Position numbers and translations under genes: made by a program
Shown: piece after piece, positions 51,481 through 61,062 of the stretch
Layout: the number at the start of each line of letters is the position of its first letter
Numbering within the stretch: position 1 is the first letter of the stretch
DNA from: an uncultured Eubacterium sp.
Lineage (GTDB): Bacteria > Bacillota > Clostridia > Lachnospirales > Lachnospiraceae
NCBI GenBank assembly: GCA_910578975.1
Contig: CAJTRZ010000009.1
Coordinates: forward strand, 1 to 64,000
Length of the DNA stretch: 64,000 nucleotides
Reading direction: 5' to 3'
Notes under the pieces: generated by a model
Seen by the model: only the letters and a program-made list of their open reading frames with translations
Told to the model about the DNA's origin: nothing
Database searches by the model: none

Positions 51481-54400
51481 TTATTTAGCAAATACTTCAA
51501 ATTCCCACATGGAATATCCATATCCCATTGCACGTTTTACGCCTTGGAATTTTACATATCTTGCATTCACTGTCTTAAATAGGGCAACATCTTCGCCACC
51601 ATCCTGTTCACGCATTTCTGCTACAGTAGTCCATGTCTTAGCATCATTAGATACCTGAATATCGTATGCTGTACCATAAGCATTCTCCCATGTAATAACT
51701 ACTTTATTAATGTCAATCTGTCTGCCTAAATCAACATACATCCATGCATCATCGTCAAAGTTTGATGACCAACGAGTACCTTTATTTCCATCAACCGCCT
51801 TGTCTGCCCCCATCGCTGTAGCCTCTGCTCCAGATTGCTCAATATCCTTACCCTGTGCTACATTTATTCCTGACACTGGTGTTGTTGTAGGTTCTTCTGT
51901 TTCCGGCTCTGTTGGCTTTGGTGTTTCAGGCTCTGTCGGTTGCTGTGAACTCTTTCCACTAAATACTTCCATGCTCCAAAGAGAATATCCATATCCGATT
52001 GCTCTAGCAACACCTTTCATTCTTACATGTCTCGCATTCACTGGTTCAAATTCTATTACATCCTCTCCACCATCTTGATTTCTCATCTCTTTAACGGTCG
52101 TCCAATTGTCACCATCTGTTGAAACCTGAATGTCATAGTCCTTTCCGTAAGCAGCCTCCCATGTAAGAACTACTTTTCTCACGCTATATATCTTTCCAAG
52201 ATCTACACTAATCCATTCATCATCTGTAAACTCAGAACTCCAACGTGTATTTGCATCACCATCTACTGCATACTTAGGAGCAACATTTTCTCCTTCCATG
52301 CTAGAAGCTGTGGCTGTCTTTCCTGCTGCTAAATCTTTACTGTCTACAACGATTTCGCCTGGTTCTTCTGTTTCTCCACCCTGCTCTGTCTTTGTATAAG
52401 TAATCTCTTCTGTTGCAACACTGTACTCACTGCTTGTATAGTCATCACTTCCATCTTTCGGAACTGCAACTACCCAATATGTATAATTACCATTTTCTGT
52501 CAATTCACTGTCTGTGTAGCTTGTTCCATTTACAGTTGCAATCATTTCGTTTGTATTCATAGGTGATGTTCTGTAAACTACATAACTATTCGCATTGGCT
52601 ACAGCATTCCAGCTTACTGTAATTTCATCTTTTCCAAGAACTGCCTTTGCAGTTGGAGCATCCAACTTATCTTTCTGATCCGGTCCTTTACCATATAATT
52701 TCAATTCATAAATAGAATCACCATATCCTGTAAGTCTTTCTAAACATGTTACTCTTACATATTTAGCAGTCATAACCTTATCAAATGAAATTGCTTCAAG
52801 ACCTGTACTTCTATTTTCATCTCCGTTACCCTGACCGCCTTTACCTCTGTTCTGTGTAAACGCTGTACTCCAGTTTGTATTATCTGTAGATGTCTCTACC
52901 ACATACTTCTTAGCTGCTGCACCTTCCCAGTAAATCTTCATTCCACCAATTTTCTGTTCACTTTCCAGTTCAACTGTAAATGCCTGTGGATCTTCTGCTA
53001 CTGATTCCCATCTTGTACTATAATCACCATCGATCATATTTGCAGCTTTTCCTGCATCATTTGCTTCTGATGTTACATCAATAACCTTTGCACTATTTAG
53101 AGATATTTCAGGATATTCTGACAAATCAGCCTTTGTCACATCATCTGATGCTGCAATTGGTGCTTTTGTCCCCTTCTTGTAAATCTTAACATAATTTAAG
53201 TTAAATCCGCCATCTACTAACATTAACTTCATCTGATATTTTCCAGCTTTTAAATGAACTGTTTTATCAGCTTTAACATTCTTCCACTCAGTTGTAGAAT
53301 TATCTAAGTATGTTGTAAGAATGTAATCATTATCATTGTCTGTCTTTAACTTAATTGCGCTGTTCTTTTCTGTATTTACACACTGTACACGGTAATCTAC
53401 CACGTAATCTGCTTCTTCTTTTACGTCAATTGTGTAAACTAATGAATCTCCATCATCAATCCATCCTACATAACCGCCTTCATTGGCATCTGTTGCAGGC
53501 TCACAGCTAAAGTTTGTATAATAATCTTCTGCCTCAACCACGCCTGAAACTTTATTTACAGGGTCATAATCCTTTACTGGTTCATACTTCACTTTATTTC
53601 CATTTGCATCTACTGTCTTATCCTCATTCTTTGTTGGATCACAGTCTACTGTTGCATGTGCTGGTACTTTAACACTACCAAGTGCACCATTTTCATTTGC
53701 AAAATGAACTGTTATTTCTTTATCAAACGGATTCCATACTTCTGCTGTATATTTTCCATTTTTCTTAAATACCTGATATGATGTGTAATCGCTACTCCAG
53801 ATTGTTGTATCGATGTAACCTTTTGCACACATATTCTGGATATACCAGTATGAATTGAACATTTCATCTGTTGAAAGAACACCATCACGGTATACGCCTT
53901 CACTATCCAAGTGTGATGCATATTCATCACCAAATCTCTTAGCTGCACCTTCTGCATCGCTAAGTGCCATAAATGGCCATAAGATGTGATACCATCCCTC
54001 TGGATCTACCGCTCCTTCGTTTGCAATCTTCTTCTGGTATGCAACCTGAATCTTCTCGTAGTCATTCCAAATCTTATCAACTGTCTCTTTTCTATAACCC
54101 ATATATGTAATAGCTGGTGTTACAGGAAGTAAATGAATACCCATAATACAACATGGATTTCCTGAGAAATATGTTCCGTTTGTGTATCCTAAGCCCCAAA
54201 CCATTCCAATATATGGAAGTGAGTTACAATTTGGATCTCCGTATACGTTTGTTCCATATCCTGGTGCCCAGTTGTTGCTATCTAATTCTGTTCCTGCATC
54301 CATATTGAACCAATACTGTTCAATTGCATTAACTTCTGAAGTATATCCCCAGATACCTGCATCTCTGTATGTATCATTTCCTGTTACAAGTCCCCATAAA

Positions 54401-57216
54401 TAAAGTCCTGCCCAGGCAAATGTTGCTTCTGATGCTGATTCCTGGTTGTTACCACTATTGTTATCTCCATATCCTCCTGCCCATGAATGTCCTTCGAATA
54501 CATCAAAGTTTCTCATGTATGGAAGAAGTTCATCATTCTTATCTGGGTTCATACAATCTCTGATAAGTACTTCAATCATGTCGCCATAGTCATTTACAAA
54601 ATCTTTGTCATATGATGCGAGTACTGCTGCAGGGAATACAAAGTATGCCCATAAGAAGTGATGATCGGAAAGATTGATTGCCATACCATGGTCACCACCA
54701 TCACCACTGATTGCTCCCCAGCTTGTATGATAATACATATAATATGGATAATCTTCTGCTCCGTCATATGTGAGCCAGTTTTCCATAATCTTTCTAAGAA
54801 CACTAACAAGTCTGTCTCTTGTCTCATATTCTCCTAACTGATCTGCAATTAAAATACCCATTGCAATTGGGTGGGATTTTTTACCCTGCCAGTATGGATC
54901 TGCTACCCAGTATGATTTCAATGCACTATCTGTAAACTGCTCAAGATATGCATACATCCATTCTTTATCATAACTGTCTGACTCATCTGGAGTTGTATAC
55001 TGTGGAATCACTCCATTAAACTTCTGACTGTATGAGAAGTTATTTCCATTATGAATTCTCATATCACCTCTGACAGATGCATAAGAAAGAGCTTCATTTC
55101 CAACCTTTTCATAACTTGCATCAGAATATTTCCACTGATGTGGCATCATACACATTAATGTTGTGTTCTCGATACCATTTCCTGTTCTCTTCTGATCTAT
55201 AATTGATTTATATTCTGTTGTACATGTTGCTTTTGATTCATTGTAATTGTAATTTACTTCTGTTGAAGTAACATATGAATAAGCATGTTTATACATAAAT
55301 TCAAGCTGTTTTATTGCATCTGCATCTTTTGCAGTTTCTGCATTTGTTACAGACTCTTTTGATAACAGAGGAATTGCTTCATCTACACAAAGTGCTCCAA
55401 CTACCATATAGTTCTGATTGCTTCCTAAGTTAACTTTTAATTTATTACCCACCTTAATTACTGTTGAATTTTCCGGTAGATATACACCATAGTAATGATA
55501 CTGTTTCTTGTTTCCATCTCCTGGTGCTTCACTTTCATTTGCTGCTTCCACACCAAAATGATCTAATGTCACTCTCTCACCATCTTTTGTGAGAATTTCG
55601 TTTCCATTCTTATCAAAGAATTTTACCAAATTACCAACGTTTAACTCAGCAGCATTTCTGTCTGTGAATGTTGTATAAACATATGGTGAACCTTTTACGA
55701 TTGTAGAACGCATCTTTGCTGTATCATCGTCACTGAATGATACATCTACTGACCAGTCACCATAACCGTCTAACTTCGCTGATGTATCTCCTGTAATGTT
55801 GGATGCGCCAATTGTAATATCATTACTCTTAGAATCTGCACCCATACCACCATTGTCTGTTCGTGTATAAATTCCATCAGCATAATATAGATTTAATCCT
55901 GTTGATGTATATTTATATACCATTGGAAGTCCCGGCATTGTATCACTGTACTTTGTATATACAATAGATGTCCACCAGTCATTGGATGGTATTGCACCTT
56001 TAATATTCTTTGTTACATATTTTGGTTCTCTAGGCTGTAATAAATTTGCATCATCTATTACATAACTACCTTTTCCAACATTTACGATTTCACTCTTTGG
56101 AATATCAGGAATCTTATTAACTACCTTTTCATCACCTTCCTGATAATCATAAATCTGAATTTCTCTGACAGAATATCCTGAACCACGTCCCATTAAAATA
56201 CCCTGAACGCGAACGAATCTTACATTTTCTGCATAAAGGTTAATGTCTTCATCTTCTCCATTTCCCTTAATGTTTCTATAAACTGTATTCCAATTTGTTC
56301 CATCAGCAGATACCTGTAAATCCCAAATTTTGCCGTACTCTGTCTGCCACTGAACTTTTACTCGTCCAATTGTATGTGTATCTTTCAAATCAACTGTCAA
56401 TGCCTGATTACTGGAATCAGCCACAGTATCTTTTGATTCTGAAAGCCAGTATGATTCATAATCTCCATCTACTGCATTCGCGCCATCCAGAGCCTTTGAT
56501 GCCCACCAAGGCTGTGCAAATGAAGTAACTTTTACCTCTTTTCCAAGAGCAATATTAGCAGCATCTGATACAGGCTGTACACAATCGTTATCTCCTATAC
56601 CATAAATTTCAATCTCTCGAATGGATGCTCCCCATCCTGACTTCTTATCGTCTGAATATGCTTGAGATTTACTGTAATTAATTAACACTCTTACATAACG
56701 TCCTCTTGCCTGTGTCAATTTATATCCATCAGCACCATCCGTACTTAATACATCTTCGTAATAACTGTAATCAATACCGCTACCATCATTACGCATCACA
56801 TGTTTTTCATCTCCACCTGTTCCGTTCTTTGTTTCATAAACTTTTGTCCAATTAATTTCATCATCTGAAACTAAAACCTGATAAGCAACACCATAACTTG
56901 CATTATTCTGCCAGTCAATAACGACCTTACTAATATCAGCTTTTCCTCCAAGGTCAACATCTAACCACTGGTCTGCCACATTTGCTGCCGCTCCCCATTG
57001 TGTTCCCAATCTGCCATCTGTAGCAAAACTTGCCACATCTCCACCATTGACAGATGATGAATAAGCAGGTCTGTTCGTTGACAACAACCAAGGCTTACTT
57101 CTATCCACCGCCTGCACATCTGTGGTATGTAAATTAATGGTACCTGTTACCATTGCAGCACTCAATGCAACAGCAACTGTTTTTTTCAGCATTTTTTTAT
57201 AATGCCATCGTCTCAT
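51481..57216 (-). CDS. Modular secreted GH81 endo-beta-1,3-glucanase
   Basis: At 1911 residues this is the largest gene here. Order: signal peptide (cleavage near A36), two F5/8C (CBM32-like) domains (about 40-200, 212-360), a GH81 catalytic domain (about 385-1150), a CBM6-type domain (about 1223-1347), F5/8C (1369-1512), FN3 (1515-1610), F5/8C (1622-1752), a Pro/Thr/Glu linker, and F5/8C to the end. GH81 is marked by PSNDWWTSIVY and by NNQESASEATFAWAGLY (about 926), which holds the catalytic Glu. GH81 cuts beta-1,3-glucans from the inside. Four of the five F5/8C units have the same GYG..IWE/LMEV pattern. GGAGG precedes ATG. No sortase motif is present at the end. Confidence 0.93.
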   Translation of the reverse strand: MRRWHYKKMLKKTVAVALSAAMVTGTINLHTTDVQAVDRSKPWLLSTNRPAYSSSVNGGDVASFATDGRLGTQWGAAANVADQWLDVDLGGKADISKVVIDWQNNASYGVAYQVLVSDDEINWTKVYETKNGTGGDEKHVMRNDGSGIDYSYYEDVLSTDGADGYKLTQARGRYVRVLINYSKSQAYSDDKKSGWGASIREIEIYGIGDNDCVQPVSDAANIALGKEVKVTSFAQPWWASKALDGANAVDGDYESYWLSESKDTVADSSNQALTVDLKDTHTIGRVKVQWQTEYGKIWDLQVSADGTNWNTVYRNIKGNGEDEDINLYAENVRFVRVQGILMGRGSGYSVREIQIYDYQEGDEKVVNKIPDIPKSEIVNVGKGSYVIDDANLLQPREPKYVTKNIKGAIPSNDWWTSIVYTKYSDTMPGLPMVYKYTSTGLNLYYADGIYTRTDNGGMGADSKSNDITIGASNITGDTSAKLDGYGDWSVDVSFSDDDTAKMRSTIVKGSPYVYTTFTDRNAAELNVGNLVKFFDKNGNEILTKDGERVTLDHFGVEAANESEAPGDGNKKQYHYYGVYLPENSTVIKVGNKLKVNLGSNQNYMVVGALCVDEAIPLLSKESVTNAETAKDADAIKQLEFMYKHAYSYVTSTEVNYNYNESKATCTTEYKSIIDQKRTGNGIENTTLMCMMPHQWKYSDASYEKVGNEALSYASVRGDMRIHNGNNFSYSQKFNGVIPQYTTPDESDSYDKEWMYAYLEQFTDSALKSYWVADPYWQGKKSHPIAMGILIADQLGEYETRDRLVSVLRKIMENWLTYDGAEDYPYYMYYHTSWGAISGDGGDHGMAINLSDHHFLWAYFVFPAAVLASYDKDFVNDYGDMIEVLIRDCMNPDKNDELLPYMRNFDVFEGHSWAGGYGDNNSGNNQESASEATFAWAGLYLWGLVTGNDTYRDAGIWGYTSEVNAIEQYWFNMDAGTELDSNNWAPGYGTNVYGDPNCNSLPYIGMVWGLGYTNGTYFSGNPCCIMGIHLLPVTPAITYMGYRKETVDKIWNDYEKIQVAYQKKIANEGAVDPEGWYHILWPFMALSDAEGAAKRFGDEYASHLDSEGVYRDGVLSTDEMFNSYWYIQNMCAKGYIDTTIWSSDYTSYQVFKKNGKYTAEVWNPFDKEITVHFANENGALGSVKVPAHATVDCDPTKNEDKTVDANGNKVKYEPVKDYDPVNKVSGVVEAEDYYTNFSCEPATDANEGGYVGWIDDGDSLVYTIDVKEEADYVVDYRVQCVNTEKNSAIKLKTDNDNDYILTTYLDNSTTEWKNVKADKTVHLKAGKYQMKLMLVDGGFNLNYVKIYKKGTKAPIAASDDVTKADLSEYPEISLNSAKVIDVTSEANDAGKAANMIDGDYSTRWESVAEDPQAFTVELESEQKIGGMKIYWEGAAAKKYVVETSTDNTNWSTAFTQNRGKGGQGNGDENRSTGLEAISFDKVMTAKYVRVTCLERLTGYGDSIYELKLYGKGPDQKDKLDAPTAKAVLGKDEITVSWNAVANANSYVVYRTSPMNTNEMIATVNGTSYTDSELTENGNYTYWVVAVPKDGSDDYTSSEYSVATEEITYTKTEQGGETEEPGEIVVDSKDLAAGKTATASSMEGENVAPKYAVDGDANTRWSSEFTDDEWISVDLGKIYSVRKVVLTWEAAYGKDYDIQVSTDGDNWTTVKEMRNQDGGEDVIEFEPVNARHVRMKGVARAIGYGYSLWSMEVFSGKSSQQPTEPETPKPTEPETEEPTTTPVSGINVAQGKDIEQSGAEATAMGADKAVDGNKGTRWSSNFDDDAWMYVDLGRQIDINKVVITWENAYGTAYDIQVSNDAKTWTTVAEMREQDGGEDVALFKTVNARYVKFQGVKRAMGYGYSMWEFEVFAK

Positions 57217-57276
57217 ATCACTTTCCTCCTTTTTTTGAGTGAAGCAACACAATAACGTCCCCTTTCCTGTACTTTT

Positions 57277-57305
57277 AGTCTAGAAAATAAAAATGTTTTT
57301 TACAA
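57277..57305 (-). promoter_or_regulatory. GH81 gene promoter
   Basis: TTGTAA (57300-57305) and TAGACT (57277-57282) on the minus strand are spaced by 17 bases. About 70 bases upstream, near 57369-57384, TTTGAAACGTTTTTG contains AAACGTTT with a central CG, as in LacI-family operators. Confidence 0.6.
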
Positions 57306-57489
57306 TATATCGATAATTTTTCTTTGATTTTTCTTTTTTTTTTGTTAATGTTGCACAATTTTTATTGTTTTGAAACGTTTTTGTAATTTTACCCTTTGAC
57401 AAATCCATGTTAATTTTTATTTTTTAGTACCATATTTGGGCGTAACCATTTTTTCGTTTTTTCAAAAAAGCAATAAAAATATTTTTAGC

Positions 57490-57550
57490 AACAGTTCAGC
57501 CAAATAAGTGAGAAGAAGCAAAGCAGATTCAAGCTTATGGCTAAACTGTT
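57490..57550. repeat. Short form of the structured repeat
   Basis: AACAGTTCAGCCA (57490-57502) and TGGCTAAACTGTT (57538-57550) pair with one mismatch. Between them ATAAG/CTTAT encloses the conserved GAGAAGAAGCAAAGCAGATTC loop. The long hairpin is missing. The third-arm stem differs in sequence from the full copies but stays paired. Confidence 0.8.
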
Positions 57551-57572
57551 ACTTCACTGTTGTAATTCACCC

Positions 57573-57601
57573 TTGAAACCATTATAAAAATATGATATAA
57601 A
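57573..57601 (+). promoter_or_regulatory. tRNA-Ser promoter
   Basis: TTGAAA (57573-57578) and TATAAA (57596-57601) with a 17-base spacer lie 12 bases before the tRNA. Confidence 0.75.
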
Positions 57602-57613
57602 ATTTATGGATAT

Positions 57614-57703
57614 GGAGACGTACCGAAGTGGCCGTAACGGGGCTGACTCGAAATCAGTTTATCAGTTTATACTGGTACAAGGGTTCGAATCCCTTCGTCT
57701 CCG
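57614..57703 (+). tRNA. tRNA-Ser(CGA)
   Basis: The 90-base gene folds with acceptor GGAGACG/CGTCTCC and discriminator G. The anticodon loop CTCGAAA reads CGA (codon UCG), a long variable arm (TTATCAGTTTATACTGGTAC region) marks serine, and the T arm AGGGTTCGAATCCCT is standard. CCA is not encoded. Confidence 0.95.
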
Positions 57704-57707
57704 CTTT

Positions 57708-57740
57708 TGAGAATTCCTTTATTTTAAAGGGGTTCTTTTT
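57708..57740 (+). terminator. tRNA-Ser terminator
   Basis: AGAATTCCTTTA and TAAAGGGGTTCT form an imperfect stem followed by five T. Confidence 0.7.
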
Positions 57741-57754
57741 ATTATATAAGATAC

Positions 57755-58201
57755 TTATACCAATAAATATACATTTACATACTCCCATAAAATTCCTATA
57801 CTAATCATAGGTGCTAAAGGAATTCTATCATTAAGTCTTTTTTTCTTTCTAATTATCTGTATTCCTCCAACAATTGTTGTCAAAATGATTGTAATGATAA
57901 ATACTTTAATACTTCCTTTGAAACCCAATAAAAAACCTGATATCATTATAAGTTTTACATCTCCCCCTCCAAAAGCCCCGTGAAAAATAATATTAATTAA
58001 CAACATTACTATTGCTATTAGAACTCCATCAAACAAAATATAAATATTTTGCTCTTTTCCCACAATCATTCTTAACAATAAAAATAACAAACCTAATATT
58101 ATTACCAACTTATTTGATATCACATGAGCCTTTATATCTTTAACAACAATCATAAATAATATTATACTACTAACAATAAATCCAATTATATATTCATTCA
58201 T
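57755..58201 (-). CDS. A24-family prepilin peptidase-like protein
   Basis: The roughly 148-residue protein is almost wholly membrane-spanning and carries both aspartates of type IV prepilin (A24) peptidases: one in the first cytosolic loop (VKDIKAHVISN) and one in GAFGGGDVKL. The short form without the N-methylation domain matches CpaA/TadV enzymes of Tad and Flp pili. The ATG at 58201 is my choice; a TTG at 58216 is the alternative, and neither has a good ribosome site. No pilin, ATPase or Tad gene is near, so it is an orphan here. Confidence 0.8.
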   Translation of the reverse strand: MNEYIIGFIVSSIILFMIVVKDIKAHVISNKLVIILGLLFLLLRMIVGKEQNIYILFDGVLIAIVMLLINIIFHGAFGGGDVKLIMISGFLLGFKGSIKVFIITIILTTIVGGIQIIRKKKRLNDRIPLAPMISIGILWEYVNVYLLV

Positions 58202-58290
58202 GTTTATATCATACAATCTTTACGTTGTTTTTATATGTATTTATTTTTAATATTTTGTAAACTTAATTTTTCTGTTATAATTTTAATATT

Positions 58291-59196
58291 ATGAGATATT
58301 ATTCACTAAATAATTATTTAAAAACTAAATACGGATGCAAAGTATATAAACTTAGTCTTTCCACAGGACTTTCCTGCCCAAACAGAGACGGCACACTAAG
58401 TTCCTCCGGATGTATCTTCTGTAGTAATGGAGGCTCTGGTGAATTTGCAAGTAATTATCAACTTAGTATCACAGAACAAATTGAATCTGCTAAAGCAAAA
58501 GTTTCAAATAAAATCAAAGACGGAAAATATATTGCTTATTTCCAATCCTTTACAAATACATATGGGGATGTTAAATACCTTAGAAAGATTTTTACAGAAG
58601 CAATAAATCATCCTGATATCGTAGCGTTATCCATTGGCACACGACCGGATTGTCTGCCGGATGACATCTTAGAATTGTTAGATTCCTTAAACCATATTAA
58701 ACCTGTATGGATTGAATTGGGACTTCAGACAATTCATGAAAGAACTGCCAAATACATTAATCGTGGATATGAATTAAATGTCTTTGACACTGCAGTCTCT
58801 GACTTAACTAAGCGAAATATTGATATTATCGTTCATTTAATTATCGGACTGCCGTTTGAAACAAAAGAAGACATTTTAAAAAGTGTACAATATGTATGTT
58901 CAAAACCTATTTCAGGAATCAAATTGCAACTTCTTCATGTATTAAAAAATACCCCTTTAGAAAAGGAGTATCTCTTAAATAAATTTGAAATATTATCACT
59001 ACAACAGTATACCGATATTCTTGCAGAATGTTTATGTAATATTCCACCACATATTGTTATACATAGAATAACTGGCGATGGTCCAAAATCTCTACTTATT
59101 GCACCTGAATGGAGTGCCAACAAAAAGCGTGTGCTAAACTATATTAACAAATATTTTGAAGAATTTAATATTATACAGGGAGATGCATTATTTTAA
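58291..59196 (+). CDS. Radical SAM protein of the YhcC/TIGR01212 family
   Basis: The 301-residue protein has an unusual iron-sulfur cluster motif typical of this family: the first Cys in LSCPNRDG, then CIFC, then GGSGEFA. The core includes SIGTRPDCLPDD and HLIIGLPFET. Its substrate is unknown. There is no visible ribosome site: a TATAAT at 58276-58281 places the transcription start only about two bases before the ATG, so the message may be leaderless. Confidence 0.9.
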   Translation: MRYYSLNNYLKTKYGCKVYKLSLSTGLSCPNRDGTLSSSGCIFCSNGGSGEFASNYQLSITEQIESAKAKVSNKIKDGKYIAYFQSFTNTYGDVKYLRKIFTEAINHPDIVALSIGTRPDCLPDDILELLDSLNHIKPVWIELGLQTIHERTAKYINRGYELNVFDTAVSDLTKRNIDIIVHLIIGLPFETKEDILKSVQYVCSKPISGIKLQLLHVLKNTPLEKEYLLNKFEILSLQQYTDILAECLCNIPPHIVIHRITGDGPKSLLIAPEWSANKKRVLNYINKYFEEFNIIQGDALF

Positions 59197-59212
59197 TCCC
59201 TATTATTTTATT

Positions 59213-60205
59213 TCAAATTTCATTTGTTTGATTTTCTGTACTAGTCTCCTCAAATCCTACTGTGCTTTCAGCAGGATTTTCTATTGTTTCACTAATACTT
59301 TCACTTTCATAAGTCTCTGTTGGAATTTCAACGGTCTGTGTTTCCAAACTTTCAGTTTCCCCAAAAGATTCAATCGCATCAGAAGTATATTCTTCATTAT
59401 CATCAATAACAACAATACTGTTTAAAATCGTATTATTGCTTTTTTCTACTTTCTGAATTAAATTGGCAATATTCTTCTTACACATTCTTTTCACACTGAC
59501 TTTTTCTTCTTTTGCAAGTTCTATACACAAAGCTGCTTTTCCTAAAGAAACGTCATTATTACTTGCTACTCTCTTTATCCTGTCATTCACTTCAACCTTC
59601 TGATAAACCGTTTTACATTTTATATCTCTATTTTTTAAAGCTGCACTGGTTTCTTTCTTAACTTCTTTTATTTCCTTTGTAATATCGTTTTCTTCTATTG
59701 GAATTGCCGATACTAACATTGCATTTTTCTTTTTCTTCAGATAACCTTCGGATTTCAAATTTTTTACAACAAGTTTTATTACCTGTTTATAATCATCTCC
59801 ATCTTTTAATTCACTTTTCACATAATTGACTATTTTTTTTGCATCTTTATTTCCCGCCTTAATTTTATGAATACTTCCATCTTCATTTACATCAATACGA
59901 ATACTTGGATTAACATCAACAACAATAGAAAATGCCATTTTCTGTTCTACATGGTTACTTACACTAAATAATGGATATAAAAGAATAATTAATGCAACAA
60001 AACAAGCAGCAACTGCAGCAATCGCCGGAACTTTCACATAAGGTTTCCAATTCTTCTTTTCCTTAAATAAAGGACGTTCTTTTCCAAATAACTCCTTTTC
60101 ACTTTTTACTGGTTCGATTGGTGTGCCTAAAATCTTACTTAACATATCAGGAGCCATGTCTTCAAGTTCCTGATTTAGTTTTTCTCTAATATCTTTTTCT
60201 TTCAT
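59213..60205 (-). CDS. RsgI-like transmembrane anti-sigma factor
   Basis: The 330 residues show a cytosolic N-terminus, one membrane segment (about 58-80), then an outside domain beginning SIVVDVNPSIRIDVNEDGSI, the mark of the RsgI middle domain. An all-helical basic region and a Glu/Ser/Thr tail follow, with no carbohydrate-binding module. It should hold the sigma factor encoded nine bases upstream at the membrane until a signal releases it. Its ribosome site AGGAGG overlaps the sigma stop codon. The sigma partner is ECF-like rather than the SigI usually paired with RsgI. Confidence 0.82.
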   Translation of the reverse strand: MKEKDIREKLNQELEDMAPDMLSKILGTPIEPVKSEKELFGKERPLFKEKKNWKPYVKVPAIAAVAACFVALIILLYPLFSVSNHVEQKMAFSIVVDVNPSIRIDVNEDGSIHKIKAGNKDAKKIVNYVKSELKDGDDYKQVIKLVVKNLKSEGYLKKKKNAMLVSAIPIEENDITKEIKEVKKETSAALKNRDIKCKTVYQKVEVNDRIKRVASNNDVSLGKAALCIELAKEEKVSVKRMCKKNIANLIQKVEKSNNTILNSIVVIDDNEEYTSDAIESFGETESLETQTVEIPTETYESESISETIENPAESTVGFEETSTENQTNEI

Positions 60206-60214
60206 AATGACCTC

Positions 60215-60787
60215 CTAACCCATAATATTTTCTTTCATCTTTTTTAGTGAACGGTTATACTTTGATAAAACTGTAGATAATGGCAATCCTGTTATCTCTG
60301 CTATCTCTCTATGTTTTAACCCATTAATCATATGTAATACAACAATGGTTCTCTCCTGCTCTCCTAAAACACTGAACGCATAATTTAATAACATCTTGTT
60401 TTCTACATTATTCGTTTCATTTGTTGCAACGGACAAACCTTCTGAAACATAATTTTCTACCTCCCCAAAGTCCGTTGCTCTGTTTTTGCCATACTTTCTG
60501 ACAAAATCCAAATATTGATTTTTTGCTATGGCACACATCCAAGTCATTGGGGTACCCTGCTTTTTATACAAATGACTTCCATTACGAATTTTAATATATG
60601 TATTTTGCAGTAAATCTTCTGCATCTTCTTTATTCTTCGTTAATGATAATAAAAAGCCAAAAAGTTCTTTATAGCTGGCATAATACAATTCTGTAAATGC
60701 ATTATCATCACCTGATGCAATCTTTTCAAACCAATCTTCATTAATTTTACTGTTTGCACTCTGTTTGCTTTTTTGTTCTTTTTTCAT
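60215..60787 (-). CDS. ECF-type RNA polymerase sigma factor
   Basis: The 190-residue protein has region 2 (DAEDLLQNTYIKI, and MTWMCAIAKNQYLDFVRK as the -10-reading helix) and region 4 (LGEQERTIVVLHMINGLKHREIAEITGLPLSTVLSKYNRSLKKMK). No sigma region 3 is present, so it is an extracytoplasmic-function (ECF) sigma factor. AGGACA lies before ATG. It is co-transcribed with the RsgI-like anti-sigma gene. Its targets are not known; the nearby surface proteins and glucanases are candidates. Confidence 0.92.
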   Translation of the reverse strand: MKKEQKSKQSANSKINEDWFEKIASGDDNAFTELYYASYKELFGFLLSLTKNKEDAEDLLQNTYIKIRNGSHLYKKQGTPMTWMCAIAKNQYLDFVRKYGKNRATDFGEVENYVSEGLSVATNETNNVENKMLLNYAFSVLGEQERTIVVLHMINGLKHREIAEITGLPLSTVLSKYNRSLKKMKENIMG

Positions 60788-61009
60788 ATGTTTGTCCTAC
60801 TCTTTGTTTTTTCTTATACTATACTACAATTTATACAGTATTTCGTCAAACATATATTAAAACGCAGAATTTTTTCTTTTATTGCAAATCACATGTTTTT
60901 TATTTTGTTCTACTCATTATACGATTACTTTATTATTTTTATTGCAAAAGAAGAAAAAAGAAATAAGCAAACTTTATTTATTGCTTTTTTTTGCCGCAAT
61001 AACAACTTC

Positions 61010-61052
61010 AAAAGATAAGCATATAGATGAATCATCCATATGCCTATCTTTT
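61010..61052 (-). terminator. Terminator of the small FN3 gene
   Basis: AAAAGATA-GCATAT-GAT and ATC-ATATGC-TATCTTTT form a long stem with two single mismatches, 11 bases past the stop codon. Confidence 0.8.
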
Positions 61053-61062
61053 GATATTCTTT

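Noticed and set aside
58291..59196. Assignment of the radical SAM gene as a biotin or lipoyl synthase
   Set aside because: The Cys spacing (SCPNRDG then CIFC) and conserved SIGTRPDCL fit the YhcC family, not BioB or LipA.
60754..61018. Small plus-strand membrane-like proteins near the sigma gene
   Set aside because: Overlapping Phe/Leu-rich frames come from AT-rich sequence; none has a ribosome site.
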